From: Williamsia sp. DF01-3
GTDB taxonomy: Bacteria; Actinomycetota; Actinomycetes; Mycobacteriales; Mycobacteriaceae
Reading direction: 5' to 3'
NCBI RefSeq assembly: GCF_023051145.1
Contig: NZ_JALKFS010000005.1
Span: 682,001 to 746,000 of the forward strand
DNA length: 64,000 nt
Part shown: positions 55,488 to 64,000 of the stretch, in pieces
How positions within the stretch are numbered: the stretch's first letter is position 1
Layout of the letters: every line of letters starts with the position of its first letter
Program-made: the position numbers and the translations under genes
Notes under the pieces: generated by a model
Databases searched by the model: none
Told to the model about the DNA's origin: nothing
The model's input: the letters and a program-made list of their open reading frames with translations, nothing else

Positions 55488-56585
55488 ATGGCTGAGCGCG
55501 GTGCAACACCCAATGTGCCCACGTTGCGCAGGCGAGCCCTGCGCGCGATAAGTCATCTCTTCAGTCCGTTGGAACCCGACGACTACCTCGAGATGATCAA
55601 TCCGCTGTGGACCACGAAAGAACTCCGTGGCCGCGTCGAGGAGGTACGTCCGGAAGGGGCCGAGGCCGCCACCGTCTGGATTCGTCCGGGCTATGACTGG
55701 CCGGGTCACCTGCCAGGTCAATATGTTCGGCTCGGACTTGTCATCGACGGTGTCTTCTATTGGCGTGCGTATTCGTTGACGTCTGATCCGGAGCCGCGTG
55801 ACGGTTTGATCGGTGTGACGCCCAAGCTGGTGGAGAACGGCGTCGTCTCGCCGTACCTGGTTCAGAAGATCAGGCCGGGTGAGATCGTCCGGTTGGGCGA
55901 GATCGAGGGCGTGTTCACCCTTCCCGAGCCATTGCCCGAGAAGATGTTGTTCATCAGTGCCGGCAGTGGCATCACCCCCATCATGAGCATGCTGCGCAGC
56001 CTCGATCATCGCGATGAGGTGCGCGATGTGGTGGTGCTGCATTCCACCCGCACCGAAGAGCAGTGCATGTTCTACAAAGACCTCCAGGACATGGACGAGC
56101 GGCAGAACGGGTTGCGTCTGATCATCCGGCGTACCGGTGAAGAAGGCCGGATCAAGCCGGAGGACATGGATGATCTGGTTCCGGACTGGCGTGAGCGGGA
56201 GACGCTGGCCTCAGGGCCAGGCGAATTGCTGGATGCGTTGGTCGAGCACTGGGACCGCCACGACGCGTCCGACAAGATCCATCTGGAACGCTTCCAGCCG
56301 ATCATCGGTGGAGCGGCGGGCGAAGGAGAGGGCGGCAACGTCACCTTCACCAAGAGTAAGAAGGAAGTCGAGTGTTCCCCGGGAACACCGATTTTGACTG
56401 CAGGCGAAGAAGCCGGACTGGAACTGAAGTTCGGATGCCGCATCGGAATCTGTCACACCTGTACGGGCACCCTGCGGTCCGGTCAGATCAGGGATCTGCG
56501 GACCGGGGATGTCAGCGAACCGATCAACTCGTCGGTGCGTATCTGCGTGAACACCGCCGAGGGCGACGTCGAAATCGAACTGTAG
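55488..56585 (+). CDS. Ferredoxin reductase partner of acyl-CoA desaturase (Rv3230c-like)
   Basis: A 365-residue reductase delivering NADPH electrons to the downstream desaturase. A flavin-binding domain (HLPGQYVRLGLVIDGVFYWR with AYSLTSDP) is followed by an NAD(P)-binding domain (FISAGSGITPIMSMLRSLDH). The C-terminal 2Fe-2S ferredoxin has the cluster loop FGCRIGICHTCTGTL and a final Cys in VRICVN. ATG at 55488 with GGAGGCAG upstream; the frame is open 18 codons earlier without a good start. It lies 17 bases before desA3, as in M. tuberculosis Rv3230c-Rv3229c. Confidence 0.93.
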   Translation: MAERGATPNVPTLRRRALRAISHLFSPLEPDDYLEMINPLWTTKELRGRVEEVRPEGAEAATVWIRPGYDWPGHLPGQYVRLGLVIDGVFYWRAYSLTSDPEPRDGLIGVTPKLVENGVVSPYLVQKIRPGEIVRLGEIEGVFTLPEPLPEKMLFISAGSGITPIMSMLRSLDHRDEVRDVVVLHSTRTEEQCMFYKDLQDMDERQNGLRLIIRRTGEEGRIKPEDMDDLVPDWRERETLASGPGELLDALVEHWDRHDASDKIHLERFQPIIGGAAGEGEGGNVTFTKSKKEVECSPGTPILTAGEEAGLELKFGCRIGICHTCTGTLRSGQIRDLRTGDVSEPINSSVRICVNTAEGDVEIEL

Positions 56586-56602
56586 AACTTTTAGGAGTCA
56601 CC

Positions 56603-58030
56603 ATGACCATCAACGCCGAACGAATCCGTCCGATCACTCCGGACCCAGAGAACCCGCTGGCGCATCTGAGCGACGAGACCATCGAACAGCTGGGCAAAGA
56701 ATTCGATGCGATCCATGACGAGGTCTACGGGGACCTCGGTGATCGCGACCGCGCCTACATCAAGAACGTCATCGCCACCCAGCGTCAGCTGGCCGTCGCC
56801 GGCCGCGTGCTGCTGCTCGGGTCGCGGTCGAAGGTGTCCTGGGTGGCAGGCACCGCGTGCCTCGGGATGGCCAAGATCCTCGAGAACATGGAGATCGGCC
56901 ACAACGTGATGCACGGCCAGTGGGACTGGATGAACGACCCGGACATCCACTCGTCGGTGTGGGACTGGGATACCGCATCCACCGGTGAATCCTGGCGTCA
57001 CTCGCACAACTACATCCACCACACGTTCACCAACATCCGCGGCAAAGACAAAGATCTCGGCTACGAGATCATGCGGATCGACCCGCACCAGCGCTGGAAC
57101 CCTGTCTACCTTGCCCAGCCGTTCTACAACTTCCTGCTCACCGCGTTCTTCGAATGGGGTGTAGCACTGCATGATCTGGATCTGGAGGCGATCCGCAAGC
57201 GGGAGAAGTCGATGTCGGAGCTGTGGCACGACATCAAGGGCATCGGTGTGAAGGCGCGCCGCCAGGTGATCAAGGACTACATCGGCTGGCCGGCCATCAG
57301 CGCCGGCGCATTTGCGCTCACCCAGATCGCGTCCGGTGGGAGGATCGAGCAGCCGAAGACGTCGCGCCTCGCGCGCAGGCTGCGCCGCGTCCAGGGCGGC
57401 AAGGGTGCGGTGGGCAACGTTGCCAACGTGATGGACAAGGCCCTCCCGGGCGTCGAGCAGACCTTCATCGCGACGTTCGCGGCGGACTTCACGGCGAACA
57501 TCATCCGCAACGTCTGGGCGCACGCCATCATCTTCTGCGGCCACTTCCCGGACCAGACGTACACGTTCAGTCAGAAGGAAACCGAGAACGAGACCCGTGG
57601 TGGTTGGTACGTCCGGCAGTTGCTCGGCGCGGCCAACATCGAGGGCAGCCCGCTGTTCCACGTGATCAGTGGAAACCTCGGCTACCAGGTGGAACATCAC
57701 CTCTACCCGGATATGCCGAGCACGCGTTATTCAGAGGTTGCGCCGAAGGTCAAGGACATCTGTGAACGATACGGATTGCCGTACAACACAGGGCCTTTCG
57801 GACAGCAGTGGTTCCAGGTGCACCGTACGATCTTCCGTCTTGCACTGCCGGGTGGAAAGCCGCGTCCCAAGCCGGGTCCGTTCCAGCGGCCGCCGCACAG
57901 CGGATCCGGACAGGACCCCCGGCCGAGCGAAGCGGCCCGTTTCCGTAGTCGCGTCCCGGCATCACACCCCGACGCCGGACCGGAGCACGAATCCGGTGGC
58001 GTGCAGGTGTCGCCGCCGCCGCGCGACTGA
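56603..58030 (+). CDS. desA3: DesA3-type acyl-CoA desaturase
   Basis: A membrane acyl-CoA delta-9 desaturase that makes oleoyl from stearoyl-CoA. Histidine boxes: HNVMHGQWDW, HSHNYIHHTFTN and QVEHHLYPDM. Four membrane segments surround them. The start is ATG 56603 with AGGAG six bases upstream. The C-terminus extends about 70 residues beyond the catalytic core as a Pro/Arg-rich tail (PRPKPGPFQRPPHSGSGQDP), probably disordered. Electrons come from the upstream reductase. A strong hairpin at 58050-58092 ends the operon. Confidence 0.93.
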   Translation: MTINAERIRPITPDPENPLAHLSDETIEQLGKEFDAIHDEVYGDLGDRDRAYIKNVIATQRQLAVAGRVLLLGSRSKVSWVAGTACLGMAKILENMEIGHNVMHGQWDWMNDPDIHSSVWDWDTASTGESWRHSHNYIHHTFTNIRGKDKDLGYEIMRIDPHQRWNPVYLAQPFYNFLLTAFFEWGVALHDLDLEAIRKREKSMSELWHDIKGIGVKARRQVIKDYIGWPAISAGAFALTQIASGGRIEQPKTSRLARRLRRVQGGKGAVGNVANVMDKALPGVEQTFIATFAADFTANIIRNVWAHAIIFCGHFPDQTYTFSQKETENETRGGWYVRQLLGAANIEGSPLFHVISGNLGYQVEHHLYPDMPSTRYSEVAPKVKDICERYGLPYNTGPFGQQWFQVHRTIFRLALPGGKPRPKPGPFQRPPHSGSGQDPRPSEAARFRSRVPASHPDAGPEHESGGVQVSPPPRD

Positions 58031-58049
58031 CCCGCGGGTCTGAACGCCG

Positions 58050-58092
58050 CACCACCGGTGCATGAGCTGAAGACGCTCATGCACCGGTGGTG
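58050..58092. terminator. Strong hairpin terminator after desA3
   Basis: CACCACCGGTGCATGAGC (58050-58067) pairs perfectly over 18 bases with GCTCATGCACCGGTGGTG (58075-58092), with loop TGAAGAC. No T-run follows, as is usual for high-GC actinobacteria. Confidence 0.85.
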
Positions 58093-58112
58093 TGCTCGGT
58101 AGGCTCGTTTGC

Positions 58113-59027
58113 ATGGCACTCGATGACGCGACCACCGCCCTGCTCGCCGAGTTGGCCAAGGCCGGCGGACCACCCATCGCTGAACTGGTTCCGGCGCAGG
58201 CGCGGTCGGTCAGCACTGCGCTCGGAGACCTCAGCGGAGTCGGTCCACGGTTACATGCGGTGCGCGACGACACGATTGCGGCCGACGACGGTTATGACAT
58301 CCCGGTGCGCGTCTACAGCGCTTCCGACAGCACTCGCGGCGTCATCGTCTTCTTTCATGGTGGCGGTTGGGTGATCGGTTCGGTGGACCAGTACGACGCC
58401 CTCTCACGCCGGTTGGCTCAGGCCACGAACTGTGTTGTGGTGGCCCCGGATTACCGTCTCGCACCCGAACATCGTTTTCCGTATGCGGTGCGCGATGCAT
58501 GGGACGCGACGATGTGGGCGTCGTCGAGCTGGCCGGACGAGCCGCTCATCGTTGCCGGCGACAGCGCCGGCGGGAATCTGGCCGCAGTGGTGGCACAGCG
58601 GGCGGTGGCCGAATCGGGCCCGCCGCTCGCCCTGCAGATCCTGGTGTACCCCGTCACCGGTCACGATGTGGACACCGTGAGTTACCTCGACCCCGCGAAT
58701 CAGTTGCTGCTGGGCCGCGACACGATGATCTGGTTCTGGGACCACTACGCCCCTGACCCCGCGACCCGGCTCAGCCCGGAAGCGTCACCGCTACAGGGAG
58801 ACCCGGCCGGCACTCCGCCCGCATTGGTGCTGCTGGCCGAACACGATGTCCTCAGGGACGAGGGTGAGGCCTATGCAGCGTTGATGGCCGATCGGGGAGT
58901 GACCGTGCAGTTGACGATCTTCGAAGGACAGATGCACGGGTTCTTTCAACTGATCAACGTTCTCCCCGGCGCAGAGCAGGCGGTGCAGGCGATCGCCACC
59001 CACGTGAATACGGTGCTGGGAGCCTGA
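58113..59027 (+). CDS. Alpha/beta hydrolase, hormone-sensitive-lipase family
   Basis: A 304-residue esterase. The oxyanion motif is FFHGGGWVIGSVDQYD (near residue 85), the nucleophile Ser in VAGDSAGGNLAAVV (near 153), the Asp in LLAEHDVLRDEG and the His in GQMHGFFQ. This is the HSL/type IV carboxylesterase pattern, acting on short to medium acyl esters. ATG at 58113 (MALDDATT). It stands alone after the desA3 terminator. Confidence 0.88.
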   Translation: MALDDATTALLAELAKAGGPPIAELVPAQARSVSTALGDLSGVGPRLHAVRDDTIAADDGYDIPVRVYSASDSTRGVIVFFHGGGWVIGSVDQYDALSRRLAQATNCVVVAPDYRLAPEHRFPYAVRDAWDATMWASSSWPDEPLIVAGDSAGGNLAAVVAQRAVAESGPPLALQILVYPVTGHDVDTVSYLDPANQLLLGRDTMIWFWDHYAPDPATRLSPEASPLQGDPAGTPPALVLLAEHDVLRDEGEAYAALMADRGVTVQLTIFEGQMHGFFQLINVLPGAEQAVQAIATHVNTVLGA

Positions 59028-59137
59028 CGCCGCTCGTCCGGCATGCGGCTCGTGGCCGGTTGACCTAGCATTGCCGCTGCAGCGGTTCACGTCCACAACT
59101 GACTTGATGTCGACACGTGTCCCGCGAGGAGACAGAC

Positions 59138-60184
59138 ATGTCAGGATCCGATTTTATTGTCCCCCTGGTGGATATCTCGCCCTACGTGCGGCGCGGAACC
59201 GATGAGGAACGTGCAGCGGTCGCCAGACAGATCGACAAGGCCTGCCGCGAGATCGGCTTCATCCAAATCCTCGGCCACGGAATCCCACCCGAGATCACCG
59301 ACGCGTTCACCACGGCCATGGACCAGTTCTTCGCGCTTCCACTCGAGACGAAGAAGACCTATCGCACACCGCCTCGTATCAATCGCGGGTATGCGCCGCC
59401 CAAGACCGAGTCGTTGTCACTGAGTCTGGGGGTCGAAGCGGCTACTCGGATGAACGATTTTTTCGAAGCGTTCAACGTGGGCGTCGCGGCAGCGCAGTAT
59501 CCCGATCACGATCTGCCGGCCGACGACTATGCCGACAACCTGTGGCCATCCGAAGCCCCGGAGTTCAAAGCCGGCGTCGAACCCTACTTCGCTGAGGCCG
59601 CCAGGGTGGCTCGCACGCTGACTCGGGTGTTCGCCGACGCGCTAGATCTTGAACCTGATTTCTTCGAACAATTCACCGACCACTCGCTGGATGTGTTGCG
59701 TATGAACAACTATGCGTTGCCACCCGGCGAAGTGGAGGTCGACGGCGAGTTGACCGGGATGGGGGAGCACACCGACTACGGCATCGTGACCGTGTTGTGG
59801 GCGGACCAGGTCAAAGGACTGCAGGTGCTAGCGCACGACGGGATATGGCACGACGTGTCGCCGGCGGATGGAGCGTTGCTGATCAACCTCGGCGATCTGA
59901 TGGCCCGGTGGACCAACGAGCGGTGGATGTCGACGCTGCACCGGGTCAAGCCGCCGATCGTCGACGGCACGATCGAGCGTCGCCGGTCGGCTGCGTACTT
60001 CCACGACGGCAACATCGACGCCACGATCAGCACGTTGCCCTCGTGTGTGGGCGCCGGGAGTCGCTATTCGCCGGTGACCGTTGCCGACCACATCGCAGGC
60101 AAACTCGCGGGGTCGCGTGCCGGGGTGGCCAACGCTGCTGCCGTACGTGAAGCTGCCCGGCTCCGTTCGGCCGGCGCTCGCTGA
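59138..60184 (+). CDS. 2-oxoglutarate/Fe(II) oxygenase, isopenicillin-N-synthase family
   Basis: A 348-residue dioxygenase. The N-terminal DIOX-N region is FIQILGHGIPPEITDAFTTA. Iron ligands are His and Asp in MGEHTDYGIVTVLWAD and the distal His in STLHRVKPP. The 2-oxoglutarate-binding R-x-S is in RRRSAAYFHDG. Substrate unknown; related sequences include ethylene-forming and flavonol-type enzymes. Start MSGSDFIVP (59138) with GAGGAGACAGAC upstream. Confidence 0.88.
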   Translation: MSGSDFIVPLVDISPYVRRGTDEERAAVARQIDKACREIGFIQILGHGIPPEITDAFTTAMDQFFALPLETKKTYRTPPRINRGYAPPKTESLSLSLGVEAATRMNDFFEAFNVGVAAAQYPDHDLPADDYADNLWPSEAPEFKAGVEPYFAEAARVARTLTRVFADALDLEPDFFEQFTDHSLDVLRMNNYALPPGEVEVDGELTGMGEHTDYGIVTVLWADQVKGLQVLAHDGIWHDVSPADGALLINLGDLMARWTNERWMSTLHRVKPPIVDGTIERRRSAAYFHDGNIDATISTLPSCVGAGSRYSPVTVADHIAGKLAGSRAGVANAAAVREAARLRSAGAR

Positions 60185-60189
60185 ACGAG

Positions 60190-61227
60190 TCAGAGCCAGT
60201 CGCGCTTCTTGAACAGGATGTACAGCGCCAGCACTGCCACGATGATCACCACGGTGCTGGAGATGAAACCGCTGTAGTGGTCGAACCCGGGGTAAGGGAT
60301 GTTTTGTCCGTAGAAGCCGGTGACGGCGGTGGGCACCGCAATGATCGCCGCCCACCCGGTGAGCTTCTTCATCACCGTGTTCAGGCGCGCGTCCTGTAGT
60401 GACAAATTGGTCTCGAAAAGCGTTGTGACCATGTCCCGCAACGATTCCGTCCACTCCGTGACGCGCAGGACGTGGTCGTACAGATCCGAGAAATTCGGGT
60501 CGAGTTCGGTGGGTGCATTGTTCTCCAGACGACTCCGCTGGATCATGGCAACCACCTCCCGCATGGGCATCACCACCCGGCGTAACGAGACCAGATCCTT
60601 CCGCAGCTGATAAGTCTGCTGTTGGAGTACCCGACTGTTGTACTTGTCGTCGAACAGCAGGGTCTCGAGGTCTTCGATGCCATCGTCCAGGCGCTGGACC
60701 GCGGCGAAGTGCCCATCCACCACCACGTCCAGCAGGCCGTGGATGAGGGCACCGATTCCGTACTGCTGGCCGCCCATCTCGTCCCAGCGGTCGATCACCT
60801 CGGACATGTCGAAATGGTCGGACAGCCGCACGGTGATCAACACGTTGTGCTTGATGAACAGAGAAATCCGGTCGCTGTGCAGAGCGGCGCCTGCGCCGGA
60901 CGTGGGATTGTCGTCGACGTGTACGGCGTACACCGTGACGAAACGGTGCGTGGGGTAAGCGGTGGCCTTCACCCGCTCAGCGTCGGCCAGAGCGTCTTCG
61001 ACTGCCCAGGTGTTGAGGTCGATTTCCGCGGCCAGTTTGCTCAGTGCCTCATGTGTTGGATCGACGAGGTCAACCCACACCAGACGGCTCGTGTCGCCGA
61101 GGCAGTCCGATACCATCTCAAGGTCGAAATGCGGTTGCAGTTCACCGTGTACCCAGACCCGGCCATTCACTTTGTCGATCACGGACCCATCGTGCCAGTC
61201 GCTCCCGACCCGCGCGGGTTGTGACAT
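60190..61227 (-). CDS. corA: CorA-type divalent cation transporter
   Basis: A 345-residue transporter with a long cytoplasmic N-domain, a helical stalk (VQRLDDGIEDLETLLFDDKY) and two C-terminal membrane segments (residues about 287-307 and 320-340). The pore-mouth signature reads YGQNIPYPG, where classical CorA has GMN. This GQN form is seen in some CorA/ZntB-like proteins and may alter ion choice. The protein ends KKRDWL. Its stop lies six bases from that of the convergent oxygenase gene. Confidence 0.87.
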   Translation of the reverse strand: MSQPARVGSDWHDGSVIDKVNGRVWVHGELQPHFDLEMVSDCLGDTSRLVWVDLVDPTHEALSKLAAEIDLNTWAVEDALADAERVKATAYPTHRFVTVYAVHVDDNPTSGAGAALHSDRISLFIKHNVLITVRLSDHFDMSEVIDRWDEMGGQQYGIGALIHGLLDVVVDGHFAAVQRLDDGIEDLETLLFDDKYNSRVLQQQTYQLRKDLVSLRRVVMPMREVVAMIQRSRLENNAPTELDPNFSDLYDHVLRVTEWTESLRDMVTTLFETNLSLQDARLNTVMKKLTGWAAIIAVPTAVTGFYGQNIPYPGFDHYSGFISSTVVIIVAVLALYILFKKRDWL

Positions 61228-61791
61228 GAGTCAACTGCACTGCAGTTCTAGTTACCCACGGCGTGTCCCGGGAGCCGGCATTCAGAACAATGATCTAGAC
61301 GATCGCTGATGACCGGTTCGCGAGCTCTGATATCTGCCCAGAGTATGCCGACGCCGGGCGTTCGCGGACGCATTGTCTATTAGGACAGATTGTCTTTTGT
61401 CGGGAACTACGTCAACTGCTGGAATGGTCGAAAAATGCTTTTTTCCAACATGATTGGTGCATACCACGCGGCTCACATGTGTCGATTGTGGGCGATACCG
61501 CCGGCTTGGGTCGGGCCTCATTTGTTTGCGTAGAGCATCGTTCATAGGCCAATGATTGTTGTCAGCTTAAAGAACTCAAACGATCACTTTTGATTGACAA
61601 GCCAGCGAAACCGGCGTTCACTCAAGATCAAGCGGCTGGTGTTAATTGAGTTTCAGTATCGAGACTGAGTAACGCAGCCAGGCGAATCGTGGCGCGGGGC
61701 CCGTGGTTCAGCCAGGCGGACGCGAGTGGTGCCTGGCCGAAATTCGGTGCAGCCATCGATCTCCGAGACTCAAGAATGAGCTGAGCCAGAC
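61228..61791. other. AT-richer intergenic region upstream of the adhesin gene
   Basis: About 560 bases without a supported gene. From about 61290 to 61680 the base composition is clearly richer in A/T than neighbouring genes (runs such as GGTCGAAAAATGCTTTTTTC and TTTTGATTGACAAG). It probably carries the promoters of corA and the adhesin gene; I cannot fix a start site. The composition change suggests the downstream pair was acquired or is under selection for promoter strength. Confidence 0.5.
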
Positions 61792-63186
61792 ATGGGTAGT
61801 AACCCGCAATATAATTCTGCGCGTCCCCGACATCCACGTGTGAAAAAGGCGCTCTTGGCGGCGACATCTATCGTTGCCATGTCCCTCGCCGCCATTACGT
61901 TCACCTCCACCGCTGCGTCGGCTGCCGCGGTGGCTCCTCCATTGGGTACCGCCGAGGAGTTCGCGGTTCTGGCCTACTCCGGGATCACCAACACCAACAC
62001 CACCACCATCACTGCCGGCGATATCGGGACCACCACATCGACCATCACCGGTGTCGGCCCCGGTGCAGATCAGATCGTCCCTTCGCCGACCGTTCGCAGC
62101 GTCCCGGATTCGGAGCTCGCGCGTGGGTCGGCAAACACGGCGTACAACAACCTTGCAGGTCAGGACGCGACCACACTCGGGGGCGTGGAACTCGGTGGAC
62201 AGACTCTGTTCGGCGACACCTACGACACGGGCGGGGTACTGGGACTCACCGGCACGCTCACCCTGGACGGACAGGGTCGGAACGACTCGGTGTGGATTTT
62301 CCAGAGCACCTCCGCGCTCACCACCGCTGCGAACAGCAGTGTGGTACTGACCAATGGCGCGCAGGCATGCAATGTCTTCTGGCAGATCCCCTCTGCCGCA
62401 ACGATTGGTACCGGCACGGAATTTGTCGGAACGGTCATCACGAACAGTGAAGCCATCACCTTGGGTCAGGGAGCCACGGTCGACGGACGCCTCATCTCGC
62501 TGAATGCCGCGGTGACGTTGAACAACAACACGATCTTCAATTCGGGGTGTGAGGACGAGCCGACGGAGACCACCACGACGACCACAACGACCACGACGGA
62601 CGAGACGACGACCACGACGGACGAGACGACCACTACCACGGACGAGACGACGACTACCACGGACGGCACGACGACTACCACGGACGGTACGACGACCACC
62701 ACGGACGGTACGACGACCACAACGGATGGCACGACGACCACAACAACGCTGCCAACCGCAGACACAACAACAACCATGCCGACGTTGCCGGCCATCCCGG
62801 GACTGCCGAATATCCCTGGCCTGCCAGGCCTTCCGGGAGCACCGGGCGGACCGGGTCAGCCAGGAGCGCCGGGGGCACCGGGTGGACCGGGTCAGCCAGG
62901 AGCGCCGGGAGCACCGGGCGGACCAGGACAGCCGGGTGGACCAGGACAACCGGGGACACCGGGTGGACCAGGGGCACCGGGACAGCCCGGAGCGCCGGGC
63001 TACAACCAGCCGGCACCGGAGTCGGGGGAGTACACCACACCCCAGGCGCCGTCACCGGGTCGTCAGGTTCCCAACGTGCCGCGTGGTTCGGTCAACACCG
63101 GCGACGGAAGCAGCGCAAGCGCCCTGAGTGTTCAGTGGCTCCAACAATTCAGCCGCGCAACGGCTTCCAGTGTCCAGGTCTCCTGA
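61792..63186 (+). CDS. Secreted ice-binding-like (DUF3494) adhesin with Thr-rich and collagen-like tail
   Basis: A 464-residue exported protein. A signal peptide ([20 protein letters not shown], cut after TAASA) is followed by a DUF3494 beta-helix (residues about 45-255) with [33 protein letters not shown] and [20 protein letters not shown]. Then come about eight [14 protein letters not shown] repeats and about 65 residues of collagen-like Gly-X-Y ([19 protein letters not shown]). The C-terminus has [18 protein letters not shown] and no membrane segment or LPXTG. DUF3494 proteins bind ice or serve as adhesins. The start is the ATG at 61792; a GTG at 61840 would give a shorter signal peptide. 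The stop overlaps the sortase ATG by one base. Confidence 0.88.
   Translation: MGSNPQYNSARPRHPRVKKALLAATSIVAMSLAAITFTSTAASAAAVAPPLGTAEEFAVLAYSGITNTNTTTITAGDIGTTTSTITGVGPGADQIVPSPTVRSVPDSELARGSANTAYNNLAGQDATTLGGVELGGQTLFGDTYDTGGVLGLTGTLTLDGQGRNDSVWIFQSTSALTTAANSSVVLTNGAQACNVFWQIPSAATIGTGTEFVGTVITNSEAITLGQGATVDGRLISLNAAVTLNNNTIFNSGCEDEPTETTTTTTTTTTDETTTTTDETTTTTDETTTTTDGTTTTTDGTTTTTDGTTTTTDGTTTTTTLPTADTTTTMPTLPAIPGLPNIPGLPGLPGAPGGPGQPGAPGAPGGPGQPGAPGAPGGPGQPGGPGQPGTPGGPGAPGQPGAPGYNQPAPESGEYTTPQAPSPGRQVPNVPRGSVNTGDGSSASALSVQWLQQFSRATASSVQVS
62599..62745 (+). repeat. Seven tandem 21-bp coding repeats
   Basis: Seven units of 21 bases, each starting GACGAG, GACGGC/T or GATGGC, encode the [14 protein letters not shown] heptads of the adhesin stalk. 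Third-position differences between units show that the peptide, not the DNA, is being conserved. Confidence 0.9.
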
Positions 63187-63830
63187 TGATTCCGTCGGAC
63201 GCGTCGACCGGAAACGGCGGTAGACGCACAACACCTCGCCTGTCGGCGGTGCTCGCGGCTCTGCTGCTGGCGATCACGGTGCTGGCCACGGGATGTGCCG
63301 GTCAGTCGTCGCCTGGTGGCGTCGACGTACCGACCAGGGATGCCGCCGTCAATCCTGCGGTCAACGCAGCGGGGCTGACCAAGTCGATTCCCACCCGCAT
63401 CGAGGTTCCTTCGATCGGCGTCGACTCGTCGTTGATGGGACTCGGACTCGATGCACAAGGGGCGATGCAGGTTCCGGCAGAAGGCTTCCCAGCAGGCTGG
63501 TACACCGGGGCGCCGACACCGGGGGAGACGGGCCCGGCAGTCATTGCCGGACACGTGGACTGGGCCGGCGTTCCAGGCGTCTTCTTCGAGCTCGCCAACC
63601 TCGAGCCCGGTGCCGAGATCTCCGTGACCCGTGAAGACGGCAGCATCGCTCGATTCGAGGTCACCGAGGTGACGACGTTCCCCAAGGACGAGTTCCCGAC
63701 GGACCTCGTCTACGGCACGCTCGACTTCGCGGGTCTTCGCCTCATCACCTGTGGCGGCGCGTTCGATGAGAGCGCGAGCAGCTACCAGGACAATGTTGTT
63801 GCATTCGCGAAACTGGTGGGAACCGGCTGA
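63186..63830 (+). CDS. Class F-type sortase, probable lipoprotein
   Basis: A 214-residue transpeptidase. The hydrophobic N-terminus (LSAVLAALLLAITVLATGC) ends in a lipobox-like ATGC, so it may be lipid-anchored. The sortase domain (residues about 65-213) has the catalytic His in VIAGHVDWAG, the Cys in LRLITCGGAFD and a downstream acidic/Tyr loop (ESASSYQDNVV) with the Arg position less clear. ATG at 63186 overlaps the adhesin stop (TGATG), so the two are translationally coupled and probably form an enzyme-substrate pair. Class F fits the short length and motifs. Confidence 0.86.
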   Translation: MIPSDASTGNGGRRTTPRLSAVLAALLLAITVLATGCAGQSSPGGVDVPTRDAAVNPAVNAAGLTKSIPTRIEVPSIGVDSSLMGLGLDAQGAMQVPAEGFPAGWYTGAPTPGETGPAVIAGHVDWAGVPGVFFELANLEPGAEISVTREDGSIARFEVTEVTTFPKDEFPTDLVYGTLDFAGLRLITCGGAFDESASSYQDNVVAFAKLVGTG

Positions 63831-63849
63831 CCGATCACACGATCGCTGG

Positions 63850-63879
63850 GGCGCGGGACACTTGACGGTGTTCCGCGCC
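63850..63879. terminator. Hairpin terminator between convergent genes
   Basis: GGCGCGGGACAC (63850-63861) pairs with GTGTTCCGCGCC (63868-63879), 12 pairs with one G-T, loop TTGACG, 20 bases after the sortase stop and before a convergent partial gene. Confidence 0.75.
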
Positions 63880-63894
63880 TTATGCGGTGGTCTG

Positions 63895-64000
63895 TCAGTG
63901 TTCGGTGCTGAATCCGGCTCGCAGTGAGTGCCTTTCGCGGGCCAGCTCGACCAGCCTGTCGATCAGCGAGCTGTAGTCGAGCCCGGTGGCCTCCCACAGT
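63895..64000 (-). CDS. Partial gene, C-terminal 34 residues only
   Basis: Reading leftward from the window edge: [20 protein letters not shown], then [14 protein letters not shown] and a TGA at 63895-63897. Third positions are mostly G/C and the peptide looks helical and natural, so it is probably the end of a real gene. Too little is visible to name a family. Confidence 0.55.
   Translation of the reverse strand, partial: LWEATGLDYSSLIDRLVELARERHSLRAGFSTEH

Noticed and set aside
62599-62745. Tandem 21-bp repeats as a CRISPR array
   Set aside because: No spacers, in-frame coding repeats of a Thr-rich stalk, and no cas genes.
1-64000. Insertion sequences, prophage or integrated plasmid
   Set aside because: No transposase, integrase, phage structural or plasmid replication gene and no target-site duplications were found.

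Overview
The window comes from a high-GC, mycolic-acid-containing actinobacterium (order Mycobacteriales). The gene content fits a Gordonia/Rhodococcus-type genome better than Mycobacterium, but the genus is inference. The basis is the core mycolata cell-envelope machinery: Pks13 and AccD4 (mycolate condensation), three Emb arabinosyltransferases, AftA, DprE1/DprE2, the galactan exporter Wzm/Wzt with GlfT1, a GtrA protein, and the bacterial proteasome activator Bpa.

Layout. 1-6.5 kb: 3' part of pks13, accD4 and a small membrane gene flanked by palindromic repeats. 6.7-16.8 kb: embB, embA and embC, transcribed leftward as embC-embA-embB. 16.9-20.1 kb: a rightward insert of aroQ, a PAP2/AUR1-like membrane enzyme and an unknown polytopic protein, separating embC from its usual upstream partner. 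20.1-24.3 kb: dprE1-dprE2-aftA, leftward. 24.4-35.7 kb: mixed metabolism (SDR, Na+/H+ antiporter, FAD oxidoreductase, two F420-type luciferase-like enzymes, WS/DGAT, MTHFR-like protein, methyltransferase, GtrA). 35.8-41.4 kb: a block matching M. tuberculosis Rv3777-Rv3783 in gene order but inverted. 41.6-48.8 kb: MarR regulator, tRNA-Ser, a DNA-binding-less LysR-like protein with its DUF5997 partner, a decayed fabH, guanine deaminase, an RCC1-repeat protein, a flavodoxin and a VOC protein. 48.9-55.2 kb: a regulatory/stress neighbourhood (two GAF-ANTAR proteins, STAS protein, DUF4383, zinc alcohol dehydrogenase, PhoU, hemerythrin-like protein), with two divergent general-stress-type promoters at 51.5-51.7 kb. 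55.5-58 kb: DesA3-type desaturase and its ferredoxin reductase. 58-61.2 kb: hydrolase, 2-oxoglutarate oxygenase and CorA. 61.2-63.8 kb: after an AT-richer gap, a secreted ice-binding-like (DUF3494) adhesin with Thr-rich and collagen-like tails, overlapping by one base a class F-type sortase.

The genes of the first 40 kb build the mycolyl-arabinogalactan wall. DprE1/E2 make the arabinose donor, AftA and the Embs polymerise arabinan, GlfT1 starts galactan and Wzm/Wzt exports it, and AccD4 feeds the Pks13 condensation.

Two window-wide signals stand out. First, seven otherwise intact genes (pks13, embC, aroQ, the 18.5-kb membrane gene, aftA, the 27-kb FAD oxidoreductase, DUF5997) each carry a single-base frameshift. 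Most are one missing base in a short C or G run, which points to consensus sequencing error. Second, three hairpin repeats at gene 3' ends share a conserved apical core but have different, still complementary, outer stems. The most attractive candidate new system is the adhesin-sortase pair at 61.8-63.8 kb.
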